64,000 nt of DNA from Myxococcales bacterium (GCA_029880325.1 JAOUOP010000002.1:124001-188000), one strand, 5' to 3'. Shown: positions 1-8,842, counted from the stretch's first letter. Translations and numbers: made by a program. Notes: generated from the sequence alone by a model not told the origin.

Positions 1-387
1 CGCCTGGCCGCCGCCCGCGCCAGCGCCGCCGAGGTAGTGCGCGAACGCCAGCGCCTAAGGCGCAGCGCTGGCGGCGGCGCACGGCTGCGCGAGCTGCTAC
101 GCGCCATCGGCGGGCGCTTGGCGGAAATCGACGCCATCGCCCAGCGCCGGGCGCTGGTGGCCGCGTTTCTCAGTGCCAACCTGGAGGGGGCGACGGTGGT
201 CACCGACGCCGAGGTGGAACGCGCCTACGCGGCCGAGCCCGAGCGTTTCGGCGAGCTGCCGCGCGAGCTGGCCCACGCCCAGCTGCGCGCCCAGTTGGCC
301 CGCAAGGCCCTGGACGAGACCATCGCCCGCTGGGTGGAGGTGCTCAGAGCGCGCATCCCAGTGCGCATCTACGCGGAATATCAGTGA
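1..387 (+). CDS. C-terminal part of an unidentified protein (5' end outside window)
   Basis: The frame is open from the first base of the window to a TGA at 385-387, so the true start lies upstream; a GTG at 37 is only an internal codon. The visible 128 residues are Ala/Arg/Glu-rich and helical, with no signal peptide or membrane segment. The stretch around VVTDAEVERAYAAEPERF and the C-terminal RIPVRIY is reminiscent of SurA/parvulin chaperone tails, but the diagnostic part is missing, so I assign no function. A gap of 240 bp separates it from rimI; that gap holds only a small hairpin at 584-598 (CTGGGG-TTT-CCCCAG). Confidence 0.6.
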   Translation, partial: RLAAARASAAEVVRERQRLRRSAGGGARLRELLRAIGGRLAEIDAIAQRRALVAAFLSANLEGATVVTDAEVERAYAAEPERFGELPRELAHAQLRAQLARKALDETIARWVEVLRARIPVRIYAEYQ

Positions 388-627
388 GCGAGCATGGGGC
401 CCGTGAAAAAACGACTTCCCCCTTCGGTGCGTGACGGCGGCGTGTGATCGCGACCGCACCCGGAGAAAAATCCGCAGTCGCAGCAGAGGTACATCGGGGA
501 ATTCTTCGAGGATGCACGGCGCGAAGGCGCCCGCCAGCGCGTGCCAAAGACGGAAGTGATGGCATCGCAAGCCCGTACCCAAGCTGGGGTTTCCCCAGGG
601 CACTCGCCCTCTGCTAAAGAGAGCGGG

Positions 628-1137
628 ATGACCCCAGCTGACCAGATCGGGCCCGCGCCGCTGATCCTGCCGGCGCGCCGCACCGATCTGGAGGCGGTCC
701 ACCGCATCGCCCAAGCGGCATTTCCCCAACCCTGGCCGCGCTCGGAGCTCGAAAAGGAGCTGGAGCGGGACTACTCGGAGCTGCGCGTATTGCGCGCGGC
801 CGCGGGGCTATCGCCCGTGGTGGCCTTCCTCAACGACTGGCGCATCGCCCGCGAACTCCAGATCATGAATGTGGCGACCGATCCGGAGCACCGGGGCCGC
901 GGTTACGGCAGCGCCCTGCTGCGCGATCTGATGCGACGGGGTCGGGCCCGGGCCGATACCAGCGTGACCCTGGAGGTGCGGGTCTCCAACGCCGCCGCCA
1001 TCCGCCTCTACGAGCGCCACGGCTACGAGCGGGTGGGCCTAAGGCCCTGTTATTATTCGGATAACGGCGAAGACGCCCTGGTGATGCGGCTGTGGCTGAG
1101 CAGCCCCGGAGAAGCGCCTGCCCTCCATCCGCGCTAG
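628..1137 (+). CDS. rimI: Ribosomal-protein-alanine N-acetyltransferase RimI-like (GNAT)
   Basis: A 169-aa single GNAT domain. The acetyl-CoA pyrophosphate loop is visible as PEHRGRGYGSALL, preceded by the beta-4 strand IMNVATDP. The C-terminal half has NAAAIRLYERHGYERVGLRPCYY, the typical RimI Asn/Tyr segment followed by the RimI-like RxxYY. RimI acetylates the N-terminal alanine of ribosomal protein S18 in the cytoplasm. I chose ATG 628 because GAGAG lies just upstream and the domain begins directly after it; a GTG at 541 in the same frame would add 29 residues of unlikely composition. Other N-alpha-acetyltransferases of the family cannot be excluded. Confidence 0.8.
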   Translation: MTPADQIGPAPLILPARRTDLEAVHRIAQAAFPQPWPRSELEKELERDYSELRVLRAAAGLSPVVAFLNDWRIARELQIMNVATDPEHRGRGYGSALLRDLMRRGRARADTSVTLEVRVSNAAAIRLYERHGYERVGLRPCYYSDNGEDALVMRLWLSSPGEAPALHPR

Positions 1138-1231
1138 GATTGAGTGCAACGCGGGGGCGCTTTTTGCCGTCCGATACGCGGGATTCTCCCCACCCCCAGG
1201 GACATGAGACGTAGCTTAGCGAGGTCAGACC

Positions 1232-2314
1232 ATGCCCGCCGATGACGGCAAGCCCATGCTGGACGAGGGCGACGGCCTCGACGCTCTCGCCGATGCCCTC
1301 GGCGACGCCCAGCGCGACACGCAGGCGGGTCTCGACGAGGACCCCGAGGCGGCCATCGTCGACCTCAGAGGCCTGGCCGGTTCGCTGGCCGTGGAGGCGC
1401 AGCCGGGTTCCCCCGAGCCGCCCCGCGCCGTCACAGAAGCGCCCGCTCAGCCGAACGGAGCGACGGACACGGCCTACGTCGCCAGCGTCGCCCCCCGACG
1501 TTCCTGGGCCATGCCCCTGGCCATCGGCCTCGGCGCCGGCGTGGCCGTGGGCGCCGTGCTCTTCTCGGCCTCGTCGCCGCCCGGGCCAGCGGCCGCCCCA
1601 ACCGCGGCGGCCCAACCCGTAGCGCCCCAGTACGCGGCGGCGCCGGCATCGCCGGGCCCCGTCGTTGGGCCAGCGGCGACCGACCTCCAGGGTGTCGCCC
1701 CACCGGCCCCACCGGCCCCACCAGCCCCGACTGTGGCGGCTGCCCCCCAGCCGGAGCCCGGCGCGGTCGCAGCAGCCCGCAGCGCCGGCCCAGCCCGACG
1801 GCGCCCGGCCGCCTCCGGCGCGGCCGAAGCGGTGCTCGAAGTGCAACCCACCGAACGAAACCCCACGCCGCAGCAGCCGGCCACGGAGTTGACGCCGTCC
1901 AAGCCGACGCCGCCACCCGAAGCCCGCGCCCAGGCCCAATCCAAGGCCCACCGCAACATGGATCAGCTGCTGGACGGAGCGCTCAGCGGCCCTCCGGAGC
2001 CTACCCTGGCGGCGAAGAAGCCTGCCTCGGCGGCCCCCTCCGAGCTACCCATGATGCCCTCGCGGGAGGAAGTGCACGAAGCGATGGCGGTGCTGCTGCC
2101 AGCGATCCGCGGCTGCGCCATGGGACAATCCGGGCTGGCCACGGCCTCGATCATCGTGCGTAGCGACGGACGCGTGGCCAGTGCCAGCGTCGCCGGCGCC
2201 CCCTTCGCCGGCAGCCCCAGCGGTCGCTGCATGGAAGGCGTGGTGCGGCGAGCCCGCTTCCCGCGCTTCAAGCAGCCCACCTTCCGCGTGAAATTCCCGC
2301 TTTCGATCCGCTGA
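1232..2314 (+). CDS. Single-pass proline-rich protein with TonB/AgmX-like C-terminal domain
   Basis: 360 aa. Residues 1-90 are acidic and cytoplasmic, followed by one membrane segment (about 92-112, MPLAIGLGAGVAVGAVLF). A long Ala/Pro linker comes next (about 115-265, including PPAPPAPPAP). The C-terminal domain of about 90 residues has the pattern LPAIRGCAMGQSG...SIIVRSDGRVASASV...CMEGVVRRARFPRF. That domain is the type found in myxobacterial AgmX/PglI-like and TonB-like proteins, where a conserved Cys pair and an F-P-x-F motif are usual. A role in spanning the periplasm or in envelope/motility complexes is inferred. RBS GAGG lies 7 bp before ATG 1232. It precedes smc by 226 bp and is probably a separate unit. 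Confidence 0.7.
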   Translation: MPADDGKPMLDEGDGLDALADALGDAQRDTQAGLDEDPEAAIVDLRGLAGSLAVEAQPGSPEPPRAVTEAPAQPNGATDTAYVASVAPRRSWAMPLAIGLGAGVAVGAVLFSASSPPGPAAAPTAAAQPVAPQYAAAPASPGPVVGPAATDLQGVAPPAPPAPPAPTVAAAPQPEPGAVAAARSAGPARRRPAASGAAEAVLEVQPTERNPTPQQPATELTPSKPTPPPEARAQAQSKAHRNMDQLLDGALSGPPEPTLAAKKPASAAPSELPMMPSREEVHEAMAVLLPAIRGCAMGQSGLATASIIVRSDGRVASASVAGAPFAGSPSGRCMEGVVRRARFPRFKQPTFRVKFPLSIR

Positions 2315-2540
2315 CGCGGGCGCCGCGAACGCCTCGCCGGCCGCCGGATCGCCTGCGTCCAGATCTGCGGCGATCGCCCGGCGATCTGGGACCCACAGCC
2401 CATTCACCACAAGCCCTGGTAGAGCACATGGTGCGACACCACTAGATTCGGCGTCTGTCGTTGCATCGCCGGGGGGCGGGTGGTACCCAAATTCCATCTT
2501 CCGCGTTGACATCCGCGGTCCAAAAACAGGGGCGAAAGCC

Positions 2541-5500
2541 GTGAAAATCAAGAAGCTCGAAGTGGTCGGCTTCAAGTCGTTCGTCGACCGCACGGTCCTG
2601 CACTTCGATCACGACATCACCGTGGTCGTAGGGCCCAACGGCTGCGGCAAATCCAACGTGGTCGACGCCATCCGCTGGGTCATGGGCGAACAATCGGCCA
2701 AGAACCTGCGCGGCCGCGGCATGGAAGACGTGATCTTCAACGGCGCCGAGACGCGGGGGCCGAGCGGCTTCGCCGAGGTCACGCTGCTGTTCGACAACCG
2801 CGATGGCCTGGCGCCCGCCGAGTACAACGACTTCGCCGAGATCGCCGTCACCCGCCGGCTCAGCCGCGACGGCAGCAGCGAGTACCTGATCAACAAGGCC
2901 CAGGTGCGTCTTCTGGACGTCACCAACCTCTTCCTGGGCACCGGTGTCGGACGCAAGTCCACCTACTCCATCGTCGAACAGGGGCGCATCGGCCTGATCG
3001 TCTCGGCCAAACCCTACGATCGCCGCTACCTGATCGAAGAGGCTGCGGGCATCACCAAGTTCAAGGCCCGCAAGCGCGCCGCCGAGCGCAAGATGGAATA
3101 CACGCAGCAAAACCTGCTGCGCGTCAGCGACGTGATCCAGGAGATCCAAAAAACCCTGGCCTCGCTCAAGCGCCAGGCGCAGAAGGCCGAGCGCTACAAG
3201 CGCTACCGCAATGAGATCCGCGATCTCGAACTCTGGATCGCGTCTTTCCGCTGGCTCGAGTTGCACGCCAACCACCGCGTCGTGCGCGGCCAGCTCGAGG
3301 CCGTGGAGACGCGCCTGGAGCAGATGCGTCACGATCTGCACGCGCGCGAGACAGAGCTGGAGGCCGAGCGCCTCGCCCTGCAGGGCATCGAGTCGGAGCT
3401 GGAGCAGGGCCAGGGCAAGGCATTCGAAGCCGACAACCGCGTGCGCTTGCTCGAGAGTCAAATCGAGCACCACGACAAGCAGCGCCAGACCCTCGATCAA
3501 CGCGAGCAGTCGGCCCAGACCGAGCTCGAAAGCCTGGGCGCCCAGCGCGCCGAGCTCAGCGCCGAACGGAGCGAGATCGAAGCGCGGCTCGAAGGTCACA
3601 AGAGCGAGCAGCAGGCCGAGGCCGAGGTACTCGAGCGCGAGACCGCCGAACTGGAGCGACGCCGCACGGCCGCCGAAGAAGCCGAACGCACGCTGCTTTC
3701 GGCCCGCGCGCGCAGCGCCGAAGCCGAAACCGGAATCGCCCGCGCCGAGGCTGCACTGGCCGGTTTTGACCAACGCCGTCGCGACCAGCGCGCCCGCCTC
3801 GAGCGCATCGCCGAGGAGCGCAGCAAGCTCGAGACCCAGGCCACCGAGCTCGAGCAGCAGGCCGAAGCCCTGCGCGCCCGCCTCGAGGGTCTGCGCAGCG
3901 GCAAGGAAGCCATCGGCAAGGCCCACGGCGACCTCGCCGAAGAGCTCAAGGCACTACGCGAGGAAATCGTCGGCAGCGACGAACGCGTGGAGTCGCTGCG
4001 CTCGGAGCTGGCCACCAAGCGCTCGCGCCTGCACTCGCTGCTCGAAATCCAGCAGCGCTTCGAGGGCGTCGGCGCTGGCGTGCGCGCCGTGATGACGGGC
4101 TTTGCTGGCGGCGACAAGAGCAGCGTCGAGCGCAAAGTGCGCGGCCTGGTCGCCGACCGCGTGGGTTGCCCACCCGAACTGACCCAGGCGCTGGCTGCAG
4201 CCCTGGGCGAGAAGCTGCAGTATGTGGTCGTCGATGACCTGGACACCGGCGTCGACGCCGTGCGCTACCTCAGCGAGGGCAAGCGCGGTCGCGCCACGCT
4301 GATCCCGGCCCAGCCGCGCGGTGAGCGCGAAGGCCAGGGGCTCGAGCAGGCGCTGGCGAACGACGGCGTGGTGGGCCGCCTGGGCGACCTGGTACGCGTG
4401 GAAGCCGAGGACCGCAGCCTGGCCGAGCACCTGCTCGGGGACGTGGTCGTGGTGGAGGACTTCGCCGTGGCCCGCTCCCTGCACGATCAGGGACTACAGG
4501 GCAGCGCACTGCTGGTCAGCCGCGACGGCCAGGTGCTGTGGCCCGACGGCACCCTCAGCGGCGGCGACGGCGAAGACGTGGGCGCGCATCTGCTCGAAGT
4601 CAAACGCGAGGTGCGTCAACTCAAGGACGAAGTCGCCGAGCTGGTCTCGCACATGGACGTGGCCAATGCGCACCACGGCTCCCTGCGCAACGCCATCGCC
4701 CAGCGCCAGGCGGCGATGGACGCCACGCGCGCCAACGCCCACGAACAGGAGCTGGGTTTGGTCAAGACCGAGCGCGACCTGGCCAGCGCCGTCGAAGCCC
4801 GGCGCACCAGCGGCCAGCGCCTCGACGCCCTCGAGCGCGAGACCACCGACCTCGATCAGCAGCTGCAAGCGGGCAGCGACGAGGAAAAGCGGGCCGAGCA
4901 GCTGCGCGGCGAAGCTCTCGAGCAAAAGGCCCAGGCCGCGCAGGAAGTCGGCGCCGCCGACGAAATCCACCGAGGCCGGCGCGAAGCGGTCGACGCCCAG
5001 GGCGCGGTTGTCACCGAAGTGCGCGTGCGCACGGCCCAGGCCAAGCAGCGGGTGGAGGGCGACCGCGCCGTGGCCGAGCGCCTGGCCCGCTCACTGATCG
5101 AGCTCGACACCCGCGAAAAGCGCCTGCAGAGCGACCTGCAGGACTTCAGCGGCCAGCGCGAACAGCTTTCGAGTCAGGATCAGGAAGATCGGACCGCGCT
5201 GCGGGAAGGCGTCGAAGAAGCGCTGCGCCTGAGCGACATGGTCAGCGAGCTCAAGGCCCGCTACGACGCGGCGCGCAACGCCCTGGGCGAGCGCGACGGG
5301 GAGCTGCGCGAATCACGGCTCGCGATCGAAGCCGACAGCAAGCAAGTCTCCGAGCTTTCGCTGAGCGAGCGCGAGACCTCGATGGAGATCGGCCACCTGC
5401 TCGAAGCCGTGATGGAAAAGCATCGCGTGGACGTGCGTCGGGAACTCAACGACTACCACGACCGCGAGCTGCCCGATCAAAGCGTGCGCGAGCGCGTGGC

Positions 5501-6203
5501 GGAGCTGCAGCGCATCGTCGAGCGCATGGGCGAGATCAACCTGACTGCCATCGAAGAATACGAAGAGCGCTCGGAGCGCCACACTTACCTGACGGCGCAA
5601 CGCGAGGACCTGGAGACGGCCCTGAGCCAGCTGGAGAAGGCGATTCGCCAGATGAATCGCGAGAGCCGCAAACTCTTCCGCGAAGCCTTCGACGAGGTCA
5701 ACGCCCGCTTCAAGGAAATGTTCCCGCGCATGTTCGGCGGCGGCAAGGCCGAGCTGCGTTTGACCGACAGTGAAGACATGCTCGAATCCGGCATCGACAT
5801 CGTGGCCCAGCCGCCAGGCAAAAAGCTGACCTCCATCGAGCTGATGAGCGGCGGAGAGAAAGCACTGACAGCGGTCTCGCTAATCTTCTCGCTCTTCTCC
5901 TATAGGCCTTCGCCCTTCTGCCTACTGGACGAGGTCGACGCCCCGCTCGACGAGGCCAACATCAGCCGCTACTGCGAGATGATCCGGACCATGACCGATC
6001 GCTCCCAGTTCATCCTGATCACCCACAGCAAGACCACCATGGAGCTGGGCGACGTACTCTACGGCGTCACCATGGAAACCCCCGGCGTATCCAAGGTCGT
6101 CAGCGTCAAGATGCGCGACGACGAGGATCGGGACGGGATCGACGGCGCCGGCAATGCTGCGAGCAGGCATCGCATCAACCAGGCCAGCGCGGCCGTCGCC
6201 TGA
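2541..6203 (+). CDS. smc: Chromosome segregation protein SMC
   Basis: 1,220 aa, full length for bacterial SMC. The N-terminal ATPase head has Walker A GPNGCGKSN (K37). Two long coiled-coil arms (about 170-500 and 680-1010) flank a hinge at about 505-660 (from FEGVGAGVRAVMTGF through the GDVVVVEDF region). The C-terminal head carries the ABC signature LMSGGEKAL (S1103) and Walker B FCLLDEVDAPLD (D1130). SMC dimers with ScpA/ScpB entrap DNA and help organise and segregate the nucleoid; scpA and scpB are not in this window. The start is GTG 2541 with AGGGG upstream. Two large hairpins follow the stop codon. The last 40 residues, after the switch region, are charged and poorly conserved. Confidence 0.97.
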   Translation: MKIKKLEVVGFKSFVDRTVLHFDHDITVVVGPNGCGKSNVVDAIRWVMGEQSAKNLRGRGMEDVIFNGAETRGPSGFAEVTLLFDNRDGLAPAEYNDFAEIAVTRRLSRDGSSEYLINKAQVRLLDVTNLFLGTGVGRKSTYSIVEQGRIGLIVSAKPYDRRYLIEEAAGITKFKARKRAAERKMEYTQQNLLRVSDVIQEIQKTLASLKRQAQKAERYKRYRNEIRDLELWIASFRWLELHANHRVVRGQLEAVETRLEQMRHDLHARETELEAERLALQGIESELEQGQGKAFEADNRVRLLESQIEHHDKQRQTLDQREQSAQTELESLGAQRAELSAERSEIEARLEGHKSEQQAEAEVLERETAELERRRTAAEEAERTLLSARARSAEAETGIARAEAALAGFDQRRRDQRARLERIAEERSKLETQATELEQQAEALRARLEGLRSGKEAIGKAHGDLAEELKALREEIVGSDERVESLRSELATKRSRLHSLLEIQQRFEGVGAGVRAVMTGFAGGDKSSVERKVRGLVADRVGCPPELTQALAAALGEKLQYVVVDDLDTGVDAVRYLSEGKRGRATLIPAQPRGEREGQGLEQALANDGVVGRLGDLVRVEAEDRSLAEHLLGDVVVVEDFAVARSLHDQGLQGSALLVSRDGQVLWPDGTLSGGDGEDVGAHLLEVKREVRQLKDEVAELVSHMDVANAHHGSLRNAIAQRQAAMDATRANAHEQELGLVKTERDLASAVEARRTSGQRLDALERETTDLDQQLQAGSDEEKRAEQLRGEALEQKAQAAQEVGAADEIHRGRREAVDAQGAVVTEVRVRTAQAKQRVEGDRAVAERLARSLIELDTREKRLQSDLQDFSGQREQLSSQDQEDRTALREGVEEALRLSDMVSELKARYDAARNALGERDGELRESRLAIEADSKQVSELSLSERETSMEIGHLLEAVMEKHRVDVRRELNDYHDRELPDQSVRERVAELQRIVERMGEINLTAIEEYEERSERHTYLTAQREDLETALSQLEKAIRQMNRESRKLFREAFDEVNARFKEMFPRMFGGGKAELRLTDSEDMLESGIDIVAQPPGKKLTSIELMSGGEKALTAVSLIFSLFSYRPSPFCLLDEVDAPLDEANISRYCEMIRTMTDRSQFILITHSKTTMELGDVLYGVTMETPGVSKVVSVKMRDDEDRDGIDGAGNAASRHRINQASAAVA

Positions 6204-6247
6204 ACGCCGGCCGACTTGAAAGAACCCAAAACTACCGACGCAGGTGA

Positions 6248-6349
6248 CTAGATGTGCTCGGCGGGAGTCATGATCCGCTCTCGGGACCGCTACGGCGCCA
6301 GCTGCAGCGGTCCCGAGAGCGGATCATGACTCCCACCGAGCACATCTAG
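6248..6349. repeat. Near-perfect 44-bp inverted repeat
   Basis: The arms 6248-6291 and 6306-6349 are reverse complements except for one position and enclose a 14-nt loop. The arms begin CTAGATGTGCTCGG and end in the matching palindromic CTAG. It lies 44 bp after the smc stop, between convergent genes. A transcript from either strand would fold into a hairpin of more than 40 bp. No U-tract follows, so it may be a Rho-independent-like bidirectional barrier or a former mobile hairpin rather than a classical terminator. Confidence 0.9.
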
Positions 6350-6367
6350 CCCTCGCAATCCGGGTCT

Positions 6368-6410
6368 CCCGGTGCCGCAGGGGAAGTTTGCAGCCCCCTG
6401 CGGCACCGGG
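6368..6410. terminator. Hairpin, 16-bp perfect stem, between convergent smc and lipoprotein gene
   Basis: CCCGGTGCCGCAGGGG (6368-6383) pairs perfectly with CCCCTGCGGCACCGGG (6395-6410) around an 11-nt loop. It is the second hairpin in the smc/lipoprotein convergent gap and could stop transcripts from both sides. It lacks a T-run. Confidence 0.7.
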
Positions 6411-6463
6411 GAAGACCTTGGCGCTCACCCCTGCCAGGGCGGCGCTTTCACCACACCCAGGAC

Positions 6464-6793
6464 CTACTCGTCGTCGGACTCGCTGTCTTCGTCGTCGGAC
6501 TCGTCGTCGGACTCGTCGTCGTCCGACTGACTGTCGTCGGACTCGCTGTCCTCGGTCGACTCCGCGTCGTCGCTTTCGGAGTCGCTGTCGCCATCGCCGT
6601 CGCTGTCCTCGCCCGAGTCGCTCTCGGACTCGTCGTCGGACTCGGTATCGTCGGCGCCGGTTCCGGCGGTTCCCGATTCGTCGCCTTCGAGGCCTGCACG
6701 CGAGGTGCCGATCTCATCCTGGCTCCCGGCCGTACAGGCGCAGAAGAAGAGGGCGACCAGTACTGCCAGTAACGTATTCGCGATCGATTTCAT
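6464..6793 (-). CDS. Small lipoprotein with acidic Ser/Asp/Glu repeat tail
   Basis: 109 aa. A signal peptide (MKSIANTLLAVLVALFFCAC) ends in a probable lipidation Cys, although the lipobox FCAC is imperfect. After a short spacer, about 65 residues are almost only Ser, Asp and Glu (SDSE, SDDE and SDGDGDSD blocks), giving a strongly negative, disordered stalk like the SD-repeat region of surface adhesins. ATG 6793 is chosen because AGGAGA lies 9 bp upstream and the signal peptide starts there; the frame is open further upstream but without signal character. It lies 119 bp downstream of the CotH-kinase gene on the same strand, so the two may be cotranscribed. The serine-rich tail would suit that kinase as a substrate (inference). 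Confidence 0.75.
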   Translation of the reverse strand: MKSIANTLLAVLVALFFCACTAGSQDEIGTSRAGLEGDESGTAGTGADDTESDDESESDSGEDSDGDGDSDSESDDAESTEDSESDDSQSDDDESDDESDDEDSESDDE

Positions 6794-6912
6794 GCCTTGT
6801 CTCTCCTGATCGGCGGAAAGCATTCCACCTACGTCGCGCCATGGCGCATTACCGTTCCCCCTCAATGGCCACAGCTCGAACAATTCACGACCGGCGCGCA
6901 GAAAAATCGATA

Positions 6913-8649
6913 TCACGGGCTTTGCCCCGAGTCACTGCAGATAAAGGGCCGACGCCGCCCACAGTGCATATCGCGCCAGCGACCTCCTTTCTTTAGGACA
7001 CCACAATCTTGACCGCAGGCGTGGTGATCGGGCTCTCCATTGCTCCAATTCGTGAATGATTGCTCGCTTGCATCGTGCCAGACCATCGCGCCCTCGCGCG
7101 CGCGGTCGCTGAGGCCAATCCACCACAGCGTGTCGTCGACTTTCATGGCCTCTTTGGCCAGGGCCTTGCTTTGTTCGCGCGTGGCGATGCGCGCCAGGTG
7201 CTCACCACGGGCCTTGCAGAAGCGCGCGGCCTGCTCCCAGGACATGGGCAGATCGCAGAGGGCAAAACCCTGGCCTTCGGCTTCGGCACGCTCGCAAGCA
7301 CATGCGGGCGCGTCGTCCACGAGCCCCGAGCAGTCGTCGTCCAGACCGTTGCAAACCTCGCGCGCGCCGGGATGCACGGCGGCGTTTTGGTCGTCGCAAT
7401 CCTGGCAGCCGTGCCCGTCGCCGTCGCGGTCCAGCTCGCGCTCCCCGTCCCAGCAGCCCAGGCGCGCACGCAGGGCCGCCGGCGCGTCGCGGATGAAGCG
7501 CCGGGTCTTCTCGAGCTCTCGCTTGCGTTTGCCGAGGTCGTGGGGGCGCCGTGGATCGCGCGCTGCCGCCTTGCGCACCACACGCTCGAGCGCATCGAGC
7601 TTCGCTTCGAGCCCCAGCGCCTCGAAGCGAAGCGATGTCTCGTGCAAGGCTTTCACGTAGGCCAGCTGGCAGCCGCGATCGGCGATGCACTTGCGCGCCA
7701 ACAGGCTGTTGTGATCGAAGGGGTCGACTTCCTTCTTGAGGACCCGATCGAGCCCCCAGGGCAGAAAACTCCAGCGCCCTCGCCCTCGATCGCGGTAAAG
7801 CCTGTAGTTATGGGCGTGACGGTAGCCATCGAAGTCGCCGATTACCGCACTCACCGACAAAAAGCGCAGGAAGTCTTCGGCGTCGATCAACCCCGAGTCG
7901 GCATCGAAGAGGGCATCGAGGGGGCCTGCTGCCGCCGTCGCCAGGGCAGCGATCAACCTGCGGTCAGGGTCCTCGCCGCCATCGAGTTCCATACTCACGA
8001 CATCGCCGGCATAGAGGTCGCATCCGTACTCCCCCTCGTACAGCGGCCCCGTCGCATCCTCGAAGTGCCGCCCCAGGAAGGGTTTATCCGGCGGCTCGAC
8101 CAGCGTGTAGAGCCCGAATAGCTCGTCGTTGACGCGCAACTCGACGAAGCCCGTGCGAGGCGCCGCCACCCCGAGTTCCCGCGCCGCGAAGTTGCCCAGC
8201 GTCGACCGCAGCATGGTCGGATCTTCGACGTTATTGTCGAGGATCAGCTGCTTGAGCCCCATAAAGCGGCGGCCCTTGACCAAGCGCGAAACGTGGATCT
8301 TGAACGAGGGCTTTCCCGACCAATCCCGCAAGGTGCGGTGGCCCTTGAAGCGCACGGCCACGCGCTCGAGCCGATGCTCACCGAAGTGCAGCGCGCCCGC
8401 GACGTATTTGCGCGGTTGGTCGGCCAGCGCCGCCATGGCTGCGGGATCGAGCTGCAAGTGCATGCGGTAGATGCGATCGCTGCGCAGCAGCTCCTCCCGC
8501 TTCCCCGGCACACCGGGGTGGGCTGCGGCGTCGTCGGCCGCGCCCGGCGCGCGCTCGCGGCCCCCATCGGCACCGCCCCGCCCGCAGCCAAGGACGGCGC
8601 AGACGACCAGCAAACAGCTCCCACGGGACCGCATCACGCGCCAGGCCAT
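6913..8649 (-). CDS. CotH-family kinase lipoprotein with MopE-type motif and C-type lectin domain
   Basis: 578 aa. The N-terminus is a lipoprotein signal (LLVVCAVLGC). Residues of about 55-400 are a CotH kinase domain: FKGHRTLRDWSGKPSFKIH, then LFGLYTLVEPPDKPFL, then GDFDGYRHAHNYRLYRD (about residue 270, the D-x4-HNY catalytic motif) and FLPWGLDRVL (about 297), where the usual WDxD reads WGLD. Next comes DRDGDGHGCQDCDD with CNGLDDDCSGLVDD (about 415-445), a MopE-like metal-binding repeat. A C-type lectin fold follows from about 460 to the end (WWIGLSDRAREG, TNWSNGEPDH, CGRRRPFIC). CotH enzymes are secreted or surface protein kinases that phosphorylate Ser-rich proteins. Start ATG 8649 or ATG 8634; neither has a clear RBS. 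Confidence 0.85.
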   Translation of the reverse strand: MAWRVMRSRGSCLLVVCAVLGCGRGGADGGRERAPGAADDAAAHPGVPGKREELLRSDRIYRMHLQLDPAAMAALADQPRKYVAGALHFGEHRLERVAVRFKGHRTLRDWSGKPSFKIHVSRLVKGRRFMGLKQLILDNNVEDPTMLRSTLGNFAARELGVAAPRTGFVELRVNDELFGLYTLVEPPDKPFLGRHFEDATGPLYEGEYGCDLYAGDVVSMELDGGEDPDRRLIAALATAAAGPLDALFDADSGLIDAEDFLRFLSVSAVIGDFDGYRHAHNYRLYRDRGRGRWSFLPWGLDRVLKKEVDPFDHNSLLARKCIADRGCQLAYVKALHETSLRFEALGLEAKLDALERVVRKAAARDPRRPHDLGKRKRELEKTRRFIRDAPAALRARLGCWDGERELDRDGDGHGCQDCDDQNAAVHPGAREVCNGLDDDCSGLVDDAPACACERAEAEGQGFALCDLPMSWEQAARFCKARGEHLARIATREQSKALAKEAMKVDDTLWWIGLSDRAREGAMVWHDASEQSFTNWSNGEPDHHACGQDCGVLKKGGRWRDMHCGRRRPFICSDSGQSP

Positions 8650-8696
8650 GCCGCAGTTGTAAGCCAAGGCGGCAGCTCCACAACAGCCCGCATCGC

Positions 8697-8792
8697 TGGG
8701 TGCTGGCACCGGTGGCGGGCTCGCCCGACAAGGTCGGCGCCGAGCCTTTCGACGCGATCGAACTCGACCTCGGTCTGCTGTGCTCGCACTGA
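8697..8792 (+). pseudogene. Stranded 3' end of an Uma2-family endonuclease gene
   Basis: Within the CotH/methyltransferase gap the + strand reads WVLAPVAGSPDKVGAEPF, then DAIELDLGLLCSH and TGA, with no start codon or N-terminal domain upstream. Uma2 (DUF820, PD-(D/E)XK fold) proteins commonly end with R/V-AEPF-DA-IELDL-xxLW, which this tail matches. It looks like a remnant left when the rest of the gene was lost, with the CotH gene now starting 48 bp away. A chance open frame is possible because it is only 31 codons. Confidence 0.55.
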
Positions 8793-8842
8793 GCCCGGGC
8801 GGCCCACTTGGCGCGGCGAGGCCAGGAGGCTACACCCGCCCG

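Noticed and set aside
2442..3926. Long open frame on the minus strand opposite smc
   Set aside because: Leu/Gly/Ala-rich composition typical of antisense reading in GC-rich DNA; the + strand SMC has full motifs.
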